This document shows positions 20,424 through 29,751 of a DNA stretch of 29,820 bases, in pieces (position 1 is the first letter of the stretch; every line of letters starts with the position of its first letter). Position numbers and translations under genes: made by a program. The notes under the pieces are model-generated. The model ran no database searches and was not told the origin of the DNA. It worked only from the letters and a program-made list of their open reading frames with translations. Source of the DNA: a virus; the IMG/VR virus record IMGVR_UViG_3300034012_002143, positions 1-29,820 of that record, one strand, 5' to 3'.

Positions 20424-23400
20424 ATGCAGCAGAACATCGGCATTCGCATCAGCGCCGAAGGCGCCGCGCAGACCAGCGCCGAGATCGACCGCGCCGCGCA
20501 GAGCCTAGGCCGCCTGGGCGGCGCGGCGCAGTCGATCGACCGCACGCTCGGCACGCTGCGTGGCGCGTTCGCCGGCCTCGCCGCCGGCCTGTCGGTGCGT
20601 GAGTTCTTCCAGGCCGCCGACGGCATGGCCCAAGTCAACGCGCGGCTGCGCCTGGCCACCACCAGCGCGCAGGAATTCGCCGCGGCGCAGGCCGATGTCT
20701 ACCGCATCGCCCAGGCCAACAACACCGCCCTGGCCGACACCGCCACGCTCTATTCGCGGCTGGCCGACCCGGTGCGCCGCCTGGGCGGCAGCGCCCGCGA
20801 CACCGCCGCCATCACCGAGGCCGTCGCCACCTCGCTGCGCATCGTCGGCGCGTCGAGCGCCGAGTCCTCGTCGGCCATCCTGCAGTTCAGCCAGGCGCTG
20901 GCCGCCGGCGCGCTGCGCGGCGAGGAGTTCAACAGCGTCAACGAAGCCGCGCCGCGGCTCATGCAGGCGCTGGCCGACGGCCTCGGGCGCAACCGGGGCG
21001 AACTTCGCGCCATGGCCGAGGCCGGCCAGCTGACCGCCGATGTGGTGGGCAAGGCCCTGATCGGCCAGCTCGGCCGCCTGCAGGCCGAAGCCGCCACCCT
21101 GCCGCAGACAATCGGCGGCGCCTTCCAGCAGCTGCGCAACGACGCCACCCTCCTGGCTGCCAGCCTCGACCAGATCACCGGCTCCAGCGCCGGCATCGCC
21201 AGCATCGTGGGCGGTGTGGCCGGTGTGCTGGGCGAGTTCGGCCGCGCGGCGCAGCTCGTGGCCAAGGACACCAAGACCATGGCCGGCGAGTTCAGCGCGG
21301 CCGAGGGTGTCGTGCTGGCGCTGGGCACCAGCATGGAGGCCCTGGTCGTGCTGGGTGCCAACGTCGCCTTCACGTTCGACCGGATCGTGCAGCAGATCGT
21401 CGCCACCCAGCGCGTGCGCGAGCTGCTGATGCAGGGCAAGTTCGACGAGGGCATGGAGCTGCGGGAGCGCTTCAACCGCGAGAGCGAGACCGCCCGCGCC
21501 CGGCTCGACGCCTTCACCGAGCGCGTGATCGGCTCCACCGCCCGCATCATTGCCCAGCGCGACGCTCTGCGACAGGGAACGCTCAGCCTGAGCGAGTACA
21601 ACGCCGAGATGTCCAAGCTGCTGCGGCAGCAGGGCGTGCAGGGGGCCAACCTGCAGGCGCCTCCGGCAACCGGAGGAGTCAGCAACAGGGCGACCCGCCG
21701 CACCGGCCCCACCGAAGCCGAAATCTTCGCCGAGCGCAGCCTCCGCGCCATCGCCGCCTACGAAAAGGCCGAGGCCGACCTCGAGGCCCAGCTGCGCCGC
21801 AGCGCCCAGGCCGAGCGCGAGCTGGCCGCGGCGCGTGACCTGCGCGACGTCGCCAAGTATGAAGAAGCCGAAGCCGCCATCGACCGCTCGCTCAAGAGCG
21901 CGGCCGACATGGTGCAGGCCATCGAAGACGAGACCCGCGCCCTGACGCAGACCAACACCGAGCGTGAGGTCGCCATCGCCCTGCGTGAGCTGGAGCGCAC
22001 CGGCCTGGAGCGCGGCAGCTACGCCTACGAGCAGTACGCCGCCAAGATCCGTGCGGCCGTAGTCAACCGCGAGACCGTGCGCGAAAGCGTCGAGCAGACC
22101 CGCGAGATCGAGGCCCAGTGGCAGCGCACCACCGACAACATCGAGCGCGCGCTGACCGACGCACTGATGAACGGCGGCAAGAGCGCGTGGGAGTACATCA
22201 AGGGCCTGTTCCGCAGCGAGGTGCTGCGGCCCATCATCCAGGCCGTCGTGCGGCCGGTTGCTGGCACTGTCTCTGGCATCGTCTCGTCGTTCCTCGGCCT
22301 GCCCAGTTCGGCCGGAGCTTCGACCGGCAGCGGCGCTGGCTTCGGCGGCTACAACTGGGGCGGCGGCGGGACGATCGGCGTCGGTGGTCTGCCGGGCATG
22401 GGCGGCGCCGGCAACATGCCCGGGTCCAACTGGTTCACCGACTTCGGCGGTTCGGTCTCCAATGGCGTGAACCGGATCGGGCAGCAACTCGCATCGTCCC
22501 GCGAGTGGGCGGACTTCGGCACTTCGCTGATGGACGCCTCCGACACCATCGGCAAGGTCGCCGGCACGCTGGGCGAGGTCGCCAGCTACTACCAGGCCTT
22601 CAAGGCAGCCGAAGACGGAAAGTGGGGGCAGGCCATCGGCCAGGCCGTGGGCACCGCGATCGGCGGCCCGCTTGGCGGGATGATCGGCAACACCATCGGC
22701 TCCTGGCTCGACAAGGTGTTCTCCGGCGGCGCCGGCACCCCGCACCGCGGCTCCATCGTGCGCACCATGGCCGACGGCACCCAGTCGCTGGCCCGTGATG
22801 CCGACTGGGCCGGCATCTTGAACAACTACGACCAGGGCACCGACCAGGGCCTGCGCACGCTGGCCGGCATCGCCACGGGCGGCTTCAACCGCTTCGCCAG
22901 CGCCTTCGGTGCGCAGGGCACCGCGCAGTCGGTCATCAGCTTCGCCGCGGATGGCCGCGACGCCTCGATCGGCAACTTCCAGCTCAGCGCCGACGGCCGC
23001 TCGCTGGTGAACCTCGGCGGTGCCGACTTCGCGCGCTACGGCAGCGACGGCGCGCAGGCCTTCCAGGCATTCGGCCTCGACGTGCTCAAGCAGACCCGGG
23101 CCGCGCTCGACACGCTCGACCTCTCGCAGTGGGCGCGCGACGAGCTGAAGAAGTTCGACGAGAGCATCGCCACGCTGGGCGAAGGCAACCTCGAACGCGC
23201 CACCGACCTGTTCAACAACACCGTCGAAGGCATCGCCCGGCTGCAGGCCGGCATGGTCGAGCTGCAGCGCTTCATGGAGCCGCTCGGCGGCGTGTTCCTG
23301 CGCGTCTCCGACCTGTCGGGCGACGCCATGAAGGAGCTGGTCGACTTCGCGGGCGGCTTGGAAAACCTCGCCAACCAGACCCAGAGCTACGTCCAGAACT

Positions 23401-23870
23401 TCTTCCGCCGCGAGGAGATCGCCGGCCTGCAAGCGCGCGAAGTGCGCGACACCCTGCTCGGCGCCGGCCTGACCGAGGACCAGCTTCGCGGCCTCGACAC
23501 CCGCGAGGAGTTCCGCGCCCTGGTCGAGAGCATCGACCCGACGACCGAGGCCGGCCGCAAGCAGCTCGCCGCGCTGCTGGGCGTGTCGGGCACGTTCGCC
23601 GGCCTGAGCGACTACTTCGGCACCGACGGCGGCGACCTGCTCAGCGCTGCCGGCCAGGCGCCTAACACCGGCCCGCTGACGCCACCTGGCGCCGCGCCGG
23701 GTGCGCAGTCCGCCGAAAGCCCTGCCGTGAGCGTGCTCACCAGCATCAACGCCGGCATCGACCAAGTGGTCACCACGCTGCGCGAGCTGCTCGAGCTGAA
23801 CCGCAGCACGCCGCGCGTGGCCATCACGGCACCGGGCGGCACCGAAGTCAACGTGAACTGGAACCCGTGA
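20424..23870 (+). CDS. Tape measure protein
   Basis: 1148 aa. The N-terminus has repeated helices (IDRAAQSLGRLGGAAQSIDR) then the conserved tape-measure domain (REFFQAADGMAQVNARLRLA, ALADTATLYSRLADPVRRLG, ILQFSQALAAGALRGEEFNS, about residues 55-240). The rest is helix-rich, with a Gly-rich stretch around 610-700 and hydrophobic segments (GTAIGGPLGGMIGNTIGSWL) that may insert in the host membrane. Length sets tail length, so a tail of roughly 170 nm is expected at the usual 0.15 nm per residue. Located between the chaperone pair and the tip genes, as expected. Confidence 0.9.
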   Translation: MQQNIGIRISAEGAAQTSAEIDRAAQSLGRLGGAAQSIDRTLGTLRGAFAGLAAGLSVREFFQAADGMAQVNARLRLATTSAQEFAAAQADVYRIAQANNTALADTATLYSRLADPVRRLGGSARDTAAITEAVATSLRIVGASSAESSSAILQFSQALAAGALRGEEFNSVNEAAPRLMQALADGLGRNRGELRAMAEAGQLTADVVGKALIGQLGRLQAEAATLPQTIGGAFQQLRNDATLLAASLDQITGSSAGIASIVGGVAGVLGEFGRAAQLVAKDTKTMAGEFSAAEGVVLALGTSMEALVVLGANVAFTFDRIVQQIVATQRVRELLMQGKFDEGMELRERFNRESETARARLDAFTERVIGSTARIIAQRDALRQGTLSLSEYNAEMSKLLRQQGVQGANLQAPPATGGVSNRATRRTGPTEAEIFAERSLRAIAAYEKAEADLEAQLRRSAQAERELAAARDLRDVAKYEEAEAAIDRSLKSAADMVQAIEDETRALTQTNTEREVAIALRELERTGLERGSYAYEQYAAKIRAAVVNRETVRESVEQTREIEAQWQRTTDNIERALTDALMNGGKSAWEYIKGLFRSEVLRPIIQAVVRPVAGTVSGIVSSFLGLPSSAGASTGSGAGFGGYNWGGGGTIGVGGLPGMGGAGNMPGSNWFTDFGGSVSNGVNRIGQQLASSREWADFGTSLMDASDTIGKVAGTLGEVASYYQAFKAAEDGKWGQAIGQAVGTAIGGPLGGMIGNTIGSWLDKVFSGGAGTPHRGSIVRTMADGTQSLARDADWAGILNNYDQGTDQGLRTLAGIATGGFNRFASAFGAQGTAQSVISFAADGRDASIGNFQLSADGRSLVNLGGADFARYGSDGAQAFQAFGLDVLKQTRAALDTLDLSQWARDELKKFDESIATLGEGNLERATDLFNNTVEGIARLQAGMVELQRFMEPLGGVFLRVSDLSGDAMKELVDFAGGLENLANQTQSYVQNFFRREEIAGLQAREVRDTLLGAGLTEDQLRGLDTREEFRALVESIDPTTEAGRKQLAALLGVSGTFAGLSDYFGTDGGDLLSAAGQAPNTGPLTPPGAAPGAQSAESPAVSVLTSINAGIDQVVTTLRELLELNRSTPRVAITAPGGTEVNVNWNP

Positions 23871-23871
23871 C

Positions 23872-24381
23872 GTGAAGTCCCTCACCGCCGCCATGAGCGC
23901 CGCGCTGGGCGCTCCCGTCACCCGGCCCGGCATCCTCGTCGAAGCCGGCTTCGACACCGTGCGCCGCTGGTCGTCGCGCAGCGCCGTGACGTGGAACGGC
24001 TACACCTGGGGCGCCCAGGCCATGCGGCTCGACGGCCTGCAGGTCAGCGCGCTGCAGGTGCGCGGCACGCTGGTGCTCGACAACCGCGACGGCAGCGCCG
24101 GCACGCTGGTACTGTCCGAGGGCGTGCAGGACCGCAGCATCCGAATCTGGGGCTTCGACGCCTCCGCGACCTCGTTGACCGATGTCGTGTGGCTGGCCGA
24201 CGCCGTGGGCGCCGCCGCGCAGATCAGCGCGACCGAGGTCTCCATCAGCCTGCGTGACGCCGCCGAGGCCACGCTCACGCCGCGCACCTTCGTCAACGCC
24301 GCGAACGGCTTCACGCAACTGCTGCCGGCCGGCGCCGTGCTGCGCATCAACGGCATCGACTACCGCCTGGAGCGCCGATAG
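23872..24381 (+). CDS. Tail-tip protein L-like / DUF2163-like
   Basis: 169 aa from GTG 23872, one base after the tape measure stop. The pattern SAVTWNGYTWGAQAMRLDGL, then VRGTLVLDNRDGSAGTLVL and RIWGFDA, is beta-rich and resembles the N-terminal half of lambda gpL and the DUF2163 family. These form the hub at the end of the tail tube. It lacks the cysteine-rich iron-sulphur C-terminus of gpL. Ends INGIDYRLERR. The next gene starts directly after the stop. Confidence 0.6.
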   Translation: MKSLTAAMSAALGAPVTRPGILVEAGFDTVRRWSSRSAVTWNGYTWGAQAMRLDGLQVSALQVRGTLVLDNRDGSAGTLVLSEGVQDRSIRIWGFDASATSLTDVVWLADAVGAAAQISATEVSISLRDAAEATLTPRTFVNAANGFTQLLPAGAVLRINGIDYRLERR

Positions 24382-24705
24382 ATGGCCGCCTACCCCTCGC
24401 TCCTCACCCTGCGCGAGAGCGCGATGGAAGTCGAAGGCGGCTTCGACCCGGCCCGCGCCACGAACGGCAGCCTGCGCGTGCGCCGTCTCTACGACCACGA
24501 CAAGGCCAGCTTCGAGGTGCGGCACCTGCTCACCGCGGCCGAGAAGACCACGCTCGACACGTTCTACGCTGCCGAGCGGCTGGCCGATGTCACCTACACC
24601 TGGCCGGCCGACCGCAGCACCTACACCGTGCGCTTCGTCGCCGCGCCGCAGTACCGGCGCGTGGGCAACTTCTTCGAGGCCACCGTGCGCCTCGCCGAGG
24701 TGTGA
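24382..24705 (+). CDS. Tail-tip protein M-like
   Basis: 107 aa with ALMEVEGG-type N-terminus (LTLRESAMEVEGGFDPARAT), then VRHLLTAAEKTTLDTFYAAE and TYTVRFVAAPQYRRVGNFFE. The order (helix with 'LDTFYAAE', a beta strand, and a closing beta strand 'FEATVRLAEV') fits lambda gpM, a 109 aa tip protein. It follows the L-like gene, which is the reverse of the lambda order. No gap separates it from the upstream stop. Function: part of the tail-tip hub below the tape measure. Confidence 0.6.
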   Translation: MAAYPSLLTLRESAMEVEGGFDPARATNGSLRVRRLYDHDKASFEVRHLLTAAEKTTLDTFYAAERLADVTYTWPADRSTYTVRFVAAPQYRRVGNFFEATVRLAEV

Positions 24706-24708
24706 CGC

Positions 24709-26772
24709 ATGAACGGCGTCTCGCTGCGCTACGGTGACCTGACGATACCGCCCGCCTCGGCCCTGAACGGCGCCGCGCGTGGTGATCGGCAGCTCGCCGC
24801 CGCCGGCCAGCGCTCGGTCGTGCCGCTCGTCTACGGCCGCGACCGCATCGGCGGCCTGCTGCTCAACGTCATCCGGCCCAGCACCGGCAGCACCAACATT
24901 CTCGTGCAGGTGCTCTGGTGCTTCGCCTGCGACGCCGTGCAGGACGTCTACCTGTCCGACCAGGCGCTACCCACGGGCGCCACCGTCACCACCTACCTCG
25001 GTACGCAGACCACCGCCGACGCCGCGCTGGTGGCCGCCTTCGCCGCCGCCGGCATCACCTACCCCGACACGCTGGCCGGCTACGCCTACAGCGTGATCGA
25101 CCTGCCCATCCGCGCCTTCGAGGGCCGGCTGGACTTCACCGCCACCATCCGCGGCCGCAAGGTCTACAACCCGCAGGCCGACAGCACCATGCCAGGCGGC
25201 TCGGGCTCGCAGCGGCTGAACGACCCCAGCACCTGGGCCTACAGCAACCTGCCGGCGCTGGCGCTGGCCGACTGGCTGAGCAACAGCCTCTACGGCTGCG
25301 GCCGCACCGTGGACTGGGCCAGCGTCAAGACGGCGGCCGACGCCAACGAGGCGTTCGTCGGCGCGTCGTCGCAGCGCCGCCGCCTGATGGGCCTGGCCTT
25401 CGTGCAGCCGACCGGCGCGCTCGAAATGCTCGAAGCCCTGCGCGCCTACGCCGGCTGCTGGGTCGTGCCCAGCGGCAACGGCATGCGCCTGATCCCTGAC
25501 GCCGCGGGCTCGTCAGTGGCCACCTACAGCCACGCCAGCGGCCACATCGCCAGCCTGGAGCCGCTGGCGCTGCGCGACATGGCCAACAGCCCGACCGCCG
25601 TCGAGGTGCTGTGGACCGACACCAGCATCATCCCGTGGCGCGAGCGCAGCGCGCTTGTGAGCCTGACCGGCGCCGGCAGCACGCGGCCGTGGCGGCTGAG
25701 TTCCGTCAAGCTGCCCGGCATCCAGCGCAACGCGCAGGCCCGGCGCGAGGCCACCGAGCGGCTGAACAAGCTGACGCTCACCGATCGCACGACCAGCATC
25801 GAAGTCTTCGACCAGGGGATCGCGCACGACATCGGCGACATCATCACCGTCAACCACCCGTTGGGCCTGACAAGCGCCAAGTTCCGCGTCACGGGCATCG
25901 AGATGCCCAGCGCCGGCCGCTGGCGCCTGGGCCTCACCGAGTACGACGCTGCGGTCTACTCCGACGACCTGGCCGTCGACCCCACTACGGTCGACCCGCC
26001 GAACACCGCGCCTGACACCACCGAGGAAACGCTCACCAGCGCCACGGTCACCGTGCCAGCCAACAGTGCCGGCGTCGTCACGTCGTGGGCCGGCACCGGC
26101 ACGCAGATCCGCGTCACCGAGGGCAACCGCCCGCTCACCTTCCACGGCACGACGCTGGCCAACGGGCGTTTTACGGTCGGCACGCCCACCGTCTCGCCAG
26201 CCGGCTACCTGGTCGTCGGCGCGCGCAGCGGCAGCGGCTCCAAGCGCTGCGTCGTGGCTGACCACGCCGCAGGCGCATCGCACCCCGGCACCCCGGCGGC
26301 CACGCTGGTGACCGTCACCTACCCGCTGACCATCCGCGACTCTGCCGGCACCGAAACGACCGTCAGCCTCACGCAGACGCTGCAGATCGTCAACGCGCAG
26401 CCCTCGGCCGGCGGCGGCGGCGGCGGCTCCAACAAGGTCACCAAGACCGCCGTCTCGCTCGGCACCCAGGCGGCCAACCAGTCGGCCTTCGCCTGGACGG
26501 CTGTCTCCACCGTCTGCACCCGCGGCCTGCTGAGCCGGCTGCACATCACCGCCACCGATTCGGGCGTCTTCGACGTGCAACTCCGCGACGCCGCGGCCGG
26601 CGGCGGCAACCTCTGGCTCGAAGCCATTGACGTCAACGGCCCGGCCTTTGACCTCACGGCGCCGGTCTACATCGAGGGTGCCGCCGGCACCGTCTACGTC
26701 GGCATCCGCAACCGCGCCAGCAGCTCGCGCACCTTCACCCTGGCCACCCTCCGCGTGGAGGCGTTCGCATGA
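24709..26772 (+). CDS. Tail-tip / central hub protein (J-like)
   Basis: 687 aa. The N-terminal part resembles the hub of gpJ-type proteins (RSVVPLVYGRDRIGGLLLNV, LVQVLWCFACDAVQDVYLSD, FTATIRGRKVYNP). The middle has the conserved tip segments (PALALADWLSNSLYGCGRTV, GLAFVQPTGALEMLEALRAY, KLPGIQRNAQARREATERLN) and domain ends such as GDIITVNHP. The C-terminal 250 residues are beta-rich, with Thr/Val repeats and a Gly-run (SAGGGGGGSNK) that may act as a hinge to a receptor-binding end. It is shorter than lambda J (about 1130 aa) and probably needs the downstream fibre-like genes. Confidence 0.78.
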   Translation: MNGVSLRYGDLTIPPASALNGAARGDRQLAAAGQRSVVPLVYGRDRIGGLLLNVIRPSTGSTNILVQVLWCFACDAVQDVYLSDQALPTGATVTTYLGTQTTADAALVAAFAAAGITYPDTLAGYAYSVIDLPIRAFEGRLDFTATIRGRKVYNPQADSTMPGGSGSQRLNDPSTWAYSNLPALALADWLSNSLYGCGRTVDWASVKTAADANEAFVGASSQRRRLMGLAFVQPTGALEMLEALRAYAGCWVVPSGNGMRLIPDAAGSSVATYSHASGHIASLEPLALRDMANSPTAVEVLWTDTSIIPWRERSALVSLTGAGSTRPWRLSSVKLPGIQRNAQARREATERLNKLTLTDRTTSIEVFDQGIAHDIGDIITVNHPLGLTSAKFRVTGIEMPSAGRWRLGLTEYDAAVYSDDLAVDPTTVDPPNTAPDTTEETLTSATVTVPANSAGVVTSWAGTGTQIRVTEGNRPLTFHGTTLANGRFTVGTPTVSPAGYLVVGARSGSGSKRCVVADHAAGASHPGTPAATLVTVTYPLTIRDSAGTETTVSLTQTLQIVNAQPSAGGGGGGSNKVTKTAVSLGTQAANQSAFAWTAVSTVCTRGLLSRLHITATDSGVFDVQLRDAAAGGGNLWLEAIDVNGPAFDLTAPVYIEGAAGTVYVGIRNRASSSRTFTLATLRVEAFA

Positions 26773-26969
26773 CCACCTACGTCCAGCTCTACAGCCTGCA
26801 CGGCGCGCAGCCCGCGCCGCTGCCGGCCGACCTTCCGCCCGACGCCGATCTCGCCGCGCTGGGCTACGTCATCGCCGCGCCGCGGCCCGGCGTCGCCGAG
26901 GGCGAACAGGCCCACTGGAACGGCCGCTACTGGGTGGCGCGCCCCATCGCGCAGGAGGCCCAGCCGTGA
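26769..26969 (+). CDS. Small tail-associated protein, 66 aa
   Basis: Begins MTTYVQLYSLHGAQPAPLPA and ends ARPIAQEAQP. Pro/Ala-rich ends flank a short globular middle (QAHWNGRYWVARP) of the kind seen in small accessory proteins next to tail fibres. Its ATG overlaps the stop of the hub gene (ATGA) and its stop overlaps the next GTG (GTGA), so all three are translationally coupled. No family recognised. Confidence 0.65.
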   Translation: MTTYVQLYSLHGAQPAPLPADLPPDADLAALGYVIAAPRPGVAEGEQAHWNGRYWVARPIAQEAQP

Positions 26970-27889
26970 CCTACAAGACCGGCAGCATCACCAGCGCCAC
27001 GCCCGCCAAGGCGCTGTTCGACTTGCTCGACCCCGACATCACCGGCGTGGGCTACGTGCGCGTGGAGACGGGCCACACGGCCGGCGGCGTGACGTGGAAC
27101 GTCTACCGCAGCCCGGCGGCCAGCAACTTCTTCGGCAGCGACTGGTACTTCGCCCTGGGCTACGACACGACCGGGCAGACGACGCTCTACTCGTGCGTCA
27201 TGGAAGACTGGGACGCCACCAACAAGCTCGCCATCCGCTTCGCGCCCAACACCGCAAGCCTGGTTCCCGGCGCGGGCTACATCAACCCCCAGGCCAACGC
27301 CGCGCTGCCGGCCGGGTTCACCCTGTCGCATGCACTGCCGACGACGGCGTTCACCTACGCCTACAGCACGCTGATCGACCGCCTGGCCATTGGCGTGTGG
27401 ACAGCCTCGGCGGGCCGCATGGGCTGGTATGTCGGCCTCTACGACAGCTTCTACTCCACTACGGACGACCCCTTCCCACTGTGCTTGTGCCTGATCGGGC
27501 AAGAAGCCAACTCACAAGTCACGACCCGCGGCGCATCCACGCGCGAGCCCATGACCACCCTGGCAACGCCATTCAACTTCTACGTCACACAGGGAGCATC
27601 GACTGGAGCCAGCTCCTGGTCGCAGTCAGCCATCAACAACGTCTACCAGGGAAACCGCCCCTGGGTGTCGCGCGTGATGCTCGGCGGCCGCGGCGGCTGG
27701 CGCGACGGCGTCGGCGATGTGCGCGCGCCACGTGGCCTGTTCCGTGACCTGTTCATCTGCAGCGCCAACGTGGGCACCAACGGGGATCGCATCACCTGGT
27801 CTGCCAACGGCCAGAGCTTTGCCGGCGTCGTGTACCAGACGACGGGCACCGGTTCAGGCGCGCGTATTGTCCTGATCCCCGAGTACTGA
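26966..27889 (+). CDS. Putative tail fibre / receptor-associated protein
   Basis: 307 aa from GTG 26966, preceded by GCAGGAGG. The N-terminus reads VTYKTGSITSATPAKALFDL. The body is rich in Tyr, Trp, Thr and Ser (NVYRSPAASNFFGSDWYFAL, WTASAGRMGWYVGLYDSFYS), typical of an extracellular beta protein. Codon use and composition in 27400-27650 are less GC-biased than in neighbouring genes, hinting at exchange. It is placed downstream of the hub, so a fibre or base-plate-like part is likely. No enzyme motif seen. Confidence 0.6.
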   Translation: MTYKTGSITSATPAKALFDLLDPDITGVGYVRVETGHTAGGVTWNVYRSPAASNFFGSDWYFALGYDTTGQTTLYSCVMEDWDATNKLAIRFAPNTASLVPGAGYINPQANAALPAGFTLSHALPTTAFTYAYSTLIDRLAIGVWTASAGRMGWYVGLYDSFYSTTDDPFPLCLCLIGQEANSQVTTRGASTREPMTTLATPFNFYVTQGASTGASSWSQSAINNVYQGNRPWVSRVMLGGRGGWRDGVGDVRAPRGLFRDLFICSANVGTNGDRITWSANGQSFAGVVYQTTGTGSGARIVLIPEY

Positions 27890-27892
27890 CCC

Positions 27893-28102
27893 ATGGCGAC
27901 CTACGACGGCCACTTTCCGACGCTGCGCGACGACGGCACCACTGACGCGGATACCGGGATCGCCGCCGCGCGCTGGGACGACCGGCTCGCCACCTTCCAC
28001 CGGCGCGACATCGAAATCGCCGCCCAGTACGCCCTCGTCGGCCCGGCCAACGTGCGGCTGCCCGTCGTGCCCCGGCAGACCCGCTTCCCGAGGACGCCCT
28101 GA
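27893..28102 (+). CDS. Small hypothetical protein, 69 aa
   Basis: Begins MATYDGHFPTLRDDGTTDAD and ends RQTRFPRTP, charged and with a Pro/Arg tail. It starts three bases after the previous stop. No membrane helix or signal peptide. Its position between the fibre-like gene and the lysis cassette does not reveal a role. Confidence 0.6.
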   Translation: MATYDGHFPTLRDDGTTDADTGIAAARWDDRLATFHRRDIEIAAQYALVGPANVRLPVVPRQTRFPRTP

Positions 28103-28104
28103 CC

Positions 28105-28536
28105 ATGAGCCTGCCGCCAATAGACGACGTCGCCGCGCTGCACGACCGCATGGACGCCGCCGAGCGGCAGCACGAGGTCTGGGCCACGCACCACCACATG
28201 CTGGCCACGCAGATCGCCGAGCTGACGGTCGGGATCCGCGCCATGGCCGAAAAGAACGCCGAGATGCAGCAGTCGCTGCTCGACATGGAGCGCCGCATCC
28301 CCGAGCTGATGGCCGCCGGCATCGTCGCCGCCGTCGGCAACCCGGCCACCTGGCAGGCTGGCCGCGAGGCAATGAAGCGCCAGGCGCGCGACGCTGCCGG
28401 CGGCTGGCTGCTGGGTGGCCTGCGCTTCGTCGCAGACAAGCTCATGTGGGCCGGCGTCGCGCTGCTGGCGGTCTACATGCTCGGCGGCTGGCCCGCCATT
28501 GCCGCGGCCCTCAAGGTCAAAGGAACCACGCCATGA
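28105..28536 (+). CDS. Membrane protein with coiled coil (lysis-module associated)
   Basis: 143 aa. The first 70 residues are a heptad-rich helix (LHDRMDAAERQHEVWATHHH, IAELTVGIRAMAEKNAEM). A hydrophobic helix at the C-terminal side reads KLMWAGVALLAVYMLGGWPA. It resembles small phage proteins that precede holins in betaproteobacterial phages; its layout would fit a membrane-anchored cytoplasmic coiled coil, a possible antiholin or pinholin partner. The stop overlaps the holin start (ATGA). Confidence 0.65.
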   Translation: MSLPPIDDVAALHDRMDAAERQHEVWATHHHMLATQIAELTVGIRAMAEKNAEMQQSLLDMERRIPELMAAGIVAAVGNPATWQAGREAMKRQARDAAGGWLLGGLRFVADKLMWAGVALLAVYMLGGWPAIAAALKVKGTTP

Positions 28537-28757
28537 AGCTCATCGACAACATCCGCCAGGCCCCCCGCATGTGGAGCGTGCAGCTCGCCTCGCTGCTCGT
28601 CGCCTGGAGCGCGCTGCCGCTCGACATGCAGGCCGCGCTGGTGCAGGCCGTCGGCATCCCGCAGGAGCGCGTGGCTGCGGTGCTTGGCCTGCTGGTCATC
28701 CTCGCGCGCCTCGTCCAGCAGCCTGCGCTGCAGAAGCCGCAGGAGCCGCAGCCGTGA
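28533..28757 (+). CDS. Holin-like membrane protein
   Basis: 74 aa beginning MKLIDNIRQAPRMWSVQLAS, with two likely membrane helices (SVQLASLLVAWSALPLDMQ, and VAAVLGLLVILARLVQQ) and a Pro/Gln tail (KPQEPQP). Size, N-terminal 'MKLIDN..RQA..MWSVQ' pattern and the place directly before the endolysin match a known holin group of phages. It would form membrane lesions to release the endolysin. The stop overlaps the endolysin GTG (GTGA). Confidence 0.78.
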   Translation: MKLIDNIRQAPRMWSVQLASLLVAWSALPLDMQAALVQAVGIPQERVAAVLGLLVILARLVQQPALQKPQEPQP

Positions 28758-29377
28758 GCCTCCTGATCACGGTGCAGCGGCTCATCGCCGCAGGCGTGCC
28801 GCCCACGCAGGCCCGCCAGTTCGCCGAGTCGCTGGCCGCCGCGTGCGCGCGCTTCGACATCACCACCCCGGCGCGCGTCGCCGGTTTCGTCGCGCAGTGC
28901 CGGGTCGAGAGCGCAGACTTCACGCGGCTCGAGGAAAACCTGCACTACACCACGCCCGAGCGCATCCGCTCCGTCTTCCCGTCGCGCGTGCCCAGCCTGG
29001 CCGACGCCGCGCGCCTGGTGCGCAACCCGCAGGCCCTGGCGAACCGCGTCTACCAATCGCGCCTGGGCAACGGCCCCGAGGCCAGCGGCGACGGCTGGCG
29101 CTACCGCGGCCGCGGCATCGTGCAGCTCACCGGCCGAGCGAACTACGCCGACGCCGCCGAGGCGCTCGCGCGGCCCTACGTCGAGCAGCCCGAGCTCGTC
29201 GCCCTGCCGGCCGATGCCTGCCTGACCGCCGCCTGGTACTGGCACTCGCGCAAGCTGTCCATCCTGGCCGACTCGGCGCAGTGGGACGCCATCACCCGCG
29301 CCGTCAACGGCCCCGCCATGCTGCACGCCGACTTGCGGCGGCAGCACGCCGAGCAGGCCCTTACCGCCTTCGCCTGA
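28754..29377 (+). CDS. Endolysin, glycoside hydrolase family 19 (chitinase-like muramidase)
   Basis: 207 aa from GTG 28754. It contains the family core: ARVAGFVAQCRVESADFTRL with the catalytic Glu in RVES, then ENLHYTTPERIRSVFPSRV and GNGPEASGDGWRYRGRGIVQ followed by LTGRANYADA and AAWYWHSRKL. It cleaves the glycan strands of peptidoglycan. There is no signal peptide, so it depends on the holin for export. The usual HES motif reads VES here, keeping the acid. Length is standard for a phage GH19 lysin without a binding domain. Confidence 0.9.
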   Translation: MSLLITVQRLIAAGVPPTQARQFAESLAAACARFDITTPARVAGFVAQCRVESADFTRLEENLHYTTPERIRSVFPSRVPSLADAARLVRNPQALANRVYQSRLGNGPEASGDGWRYRGRGIVQLTGRANYADAAEALARPYVEQPELVALPADACLTAAWYWHSRKLSILADSAQWDAITRAVNGPAMLHADLRRQHAEQALTAFA

Positions 29378-29388
29378 CTGAGGCCACC

Positions 29389-29751
29389 ATGCCCGCCACC
29401 AACTACGACATCATCATCGAGCAGGGCGCCACCTTCACGCTGCAGCTCGTCTACAAGACCTCGGCCGGCGTCGCGGTGGACCTGACTGGCTACAGCGCCC
29501 GCATGCAGGTGCGTGAAAGCTACCCTGCAGCCAGCCCGCTGCTGTCGTTCACCTCCGCAGCGGGCGGCGGCATCACGCTGGGCGGCGCGGCCGGCACCAT
29601 CCTGATCGAGGCCAGCGACGAAACCACCGCGGCGATCAACACGCGCCAGACCATCTGGGGCGTCTACGACCTCGAGCTCGTGCCCACAGACGGCAAGGCC
29701 CTGCGCCTGCTCGAAGGCGCCGCGCAGATCCGCCCGGAGGCCACGCGATGA
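29389..29751 (+). CDS. Tail fibre / upper base-plate protein (BppU-like N-terminus)
   Basis: 120 aa beginning MPATNYDIIIEQGATFTLQL, followed by VDLTGYSARMQVRESYPAAS, GGGITLGGAAGTILIEASDE and IWGVYDLELVPTDGKALRLL. This beta-sandwich pattern with 'GATFTLQLVYK' and 'DLTGYSARMQVR' is common at the N-terminus of phage base-plate or receptor-binding modules. It is placed after the endolysin, so receptor-binding parts lie on both sides of the lysis genes. The stop overlaps the next ATG (ATGA). Confidence 0.7.
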   Translation: MPATNYDIIIEQGATFTLQLVYKTSAGVAVDLTGYSARMQVRESYPAASPLLSFTSAAGGGITLGGAAGTILIEASDETTAAINTRQTIWGVYDLELVPTDGKALRLLEGAAQIRPEATR

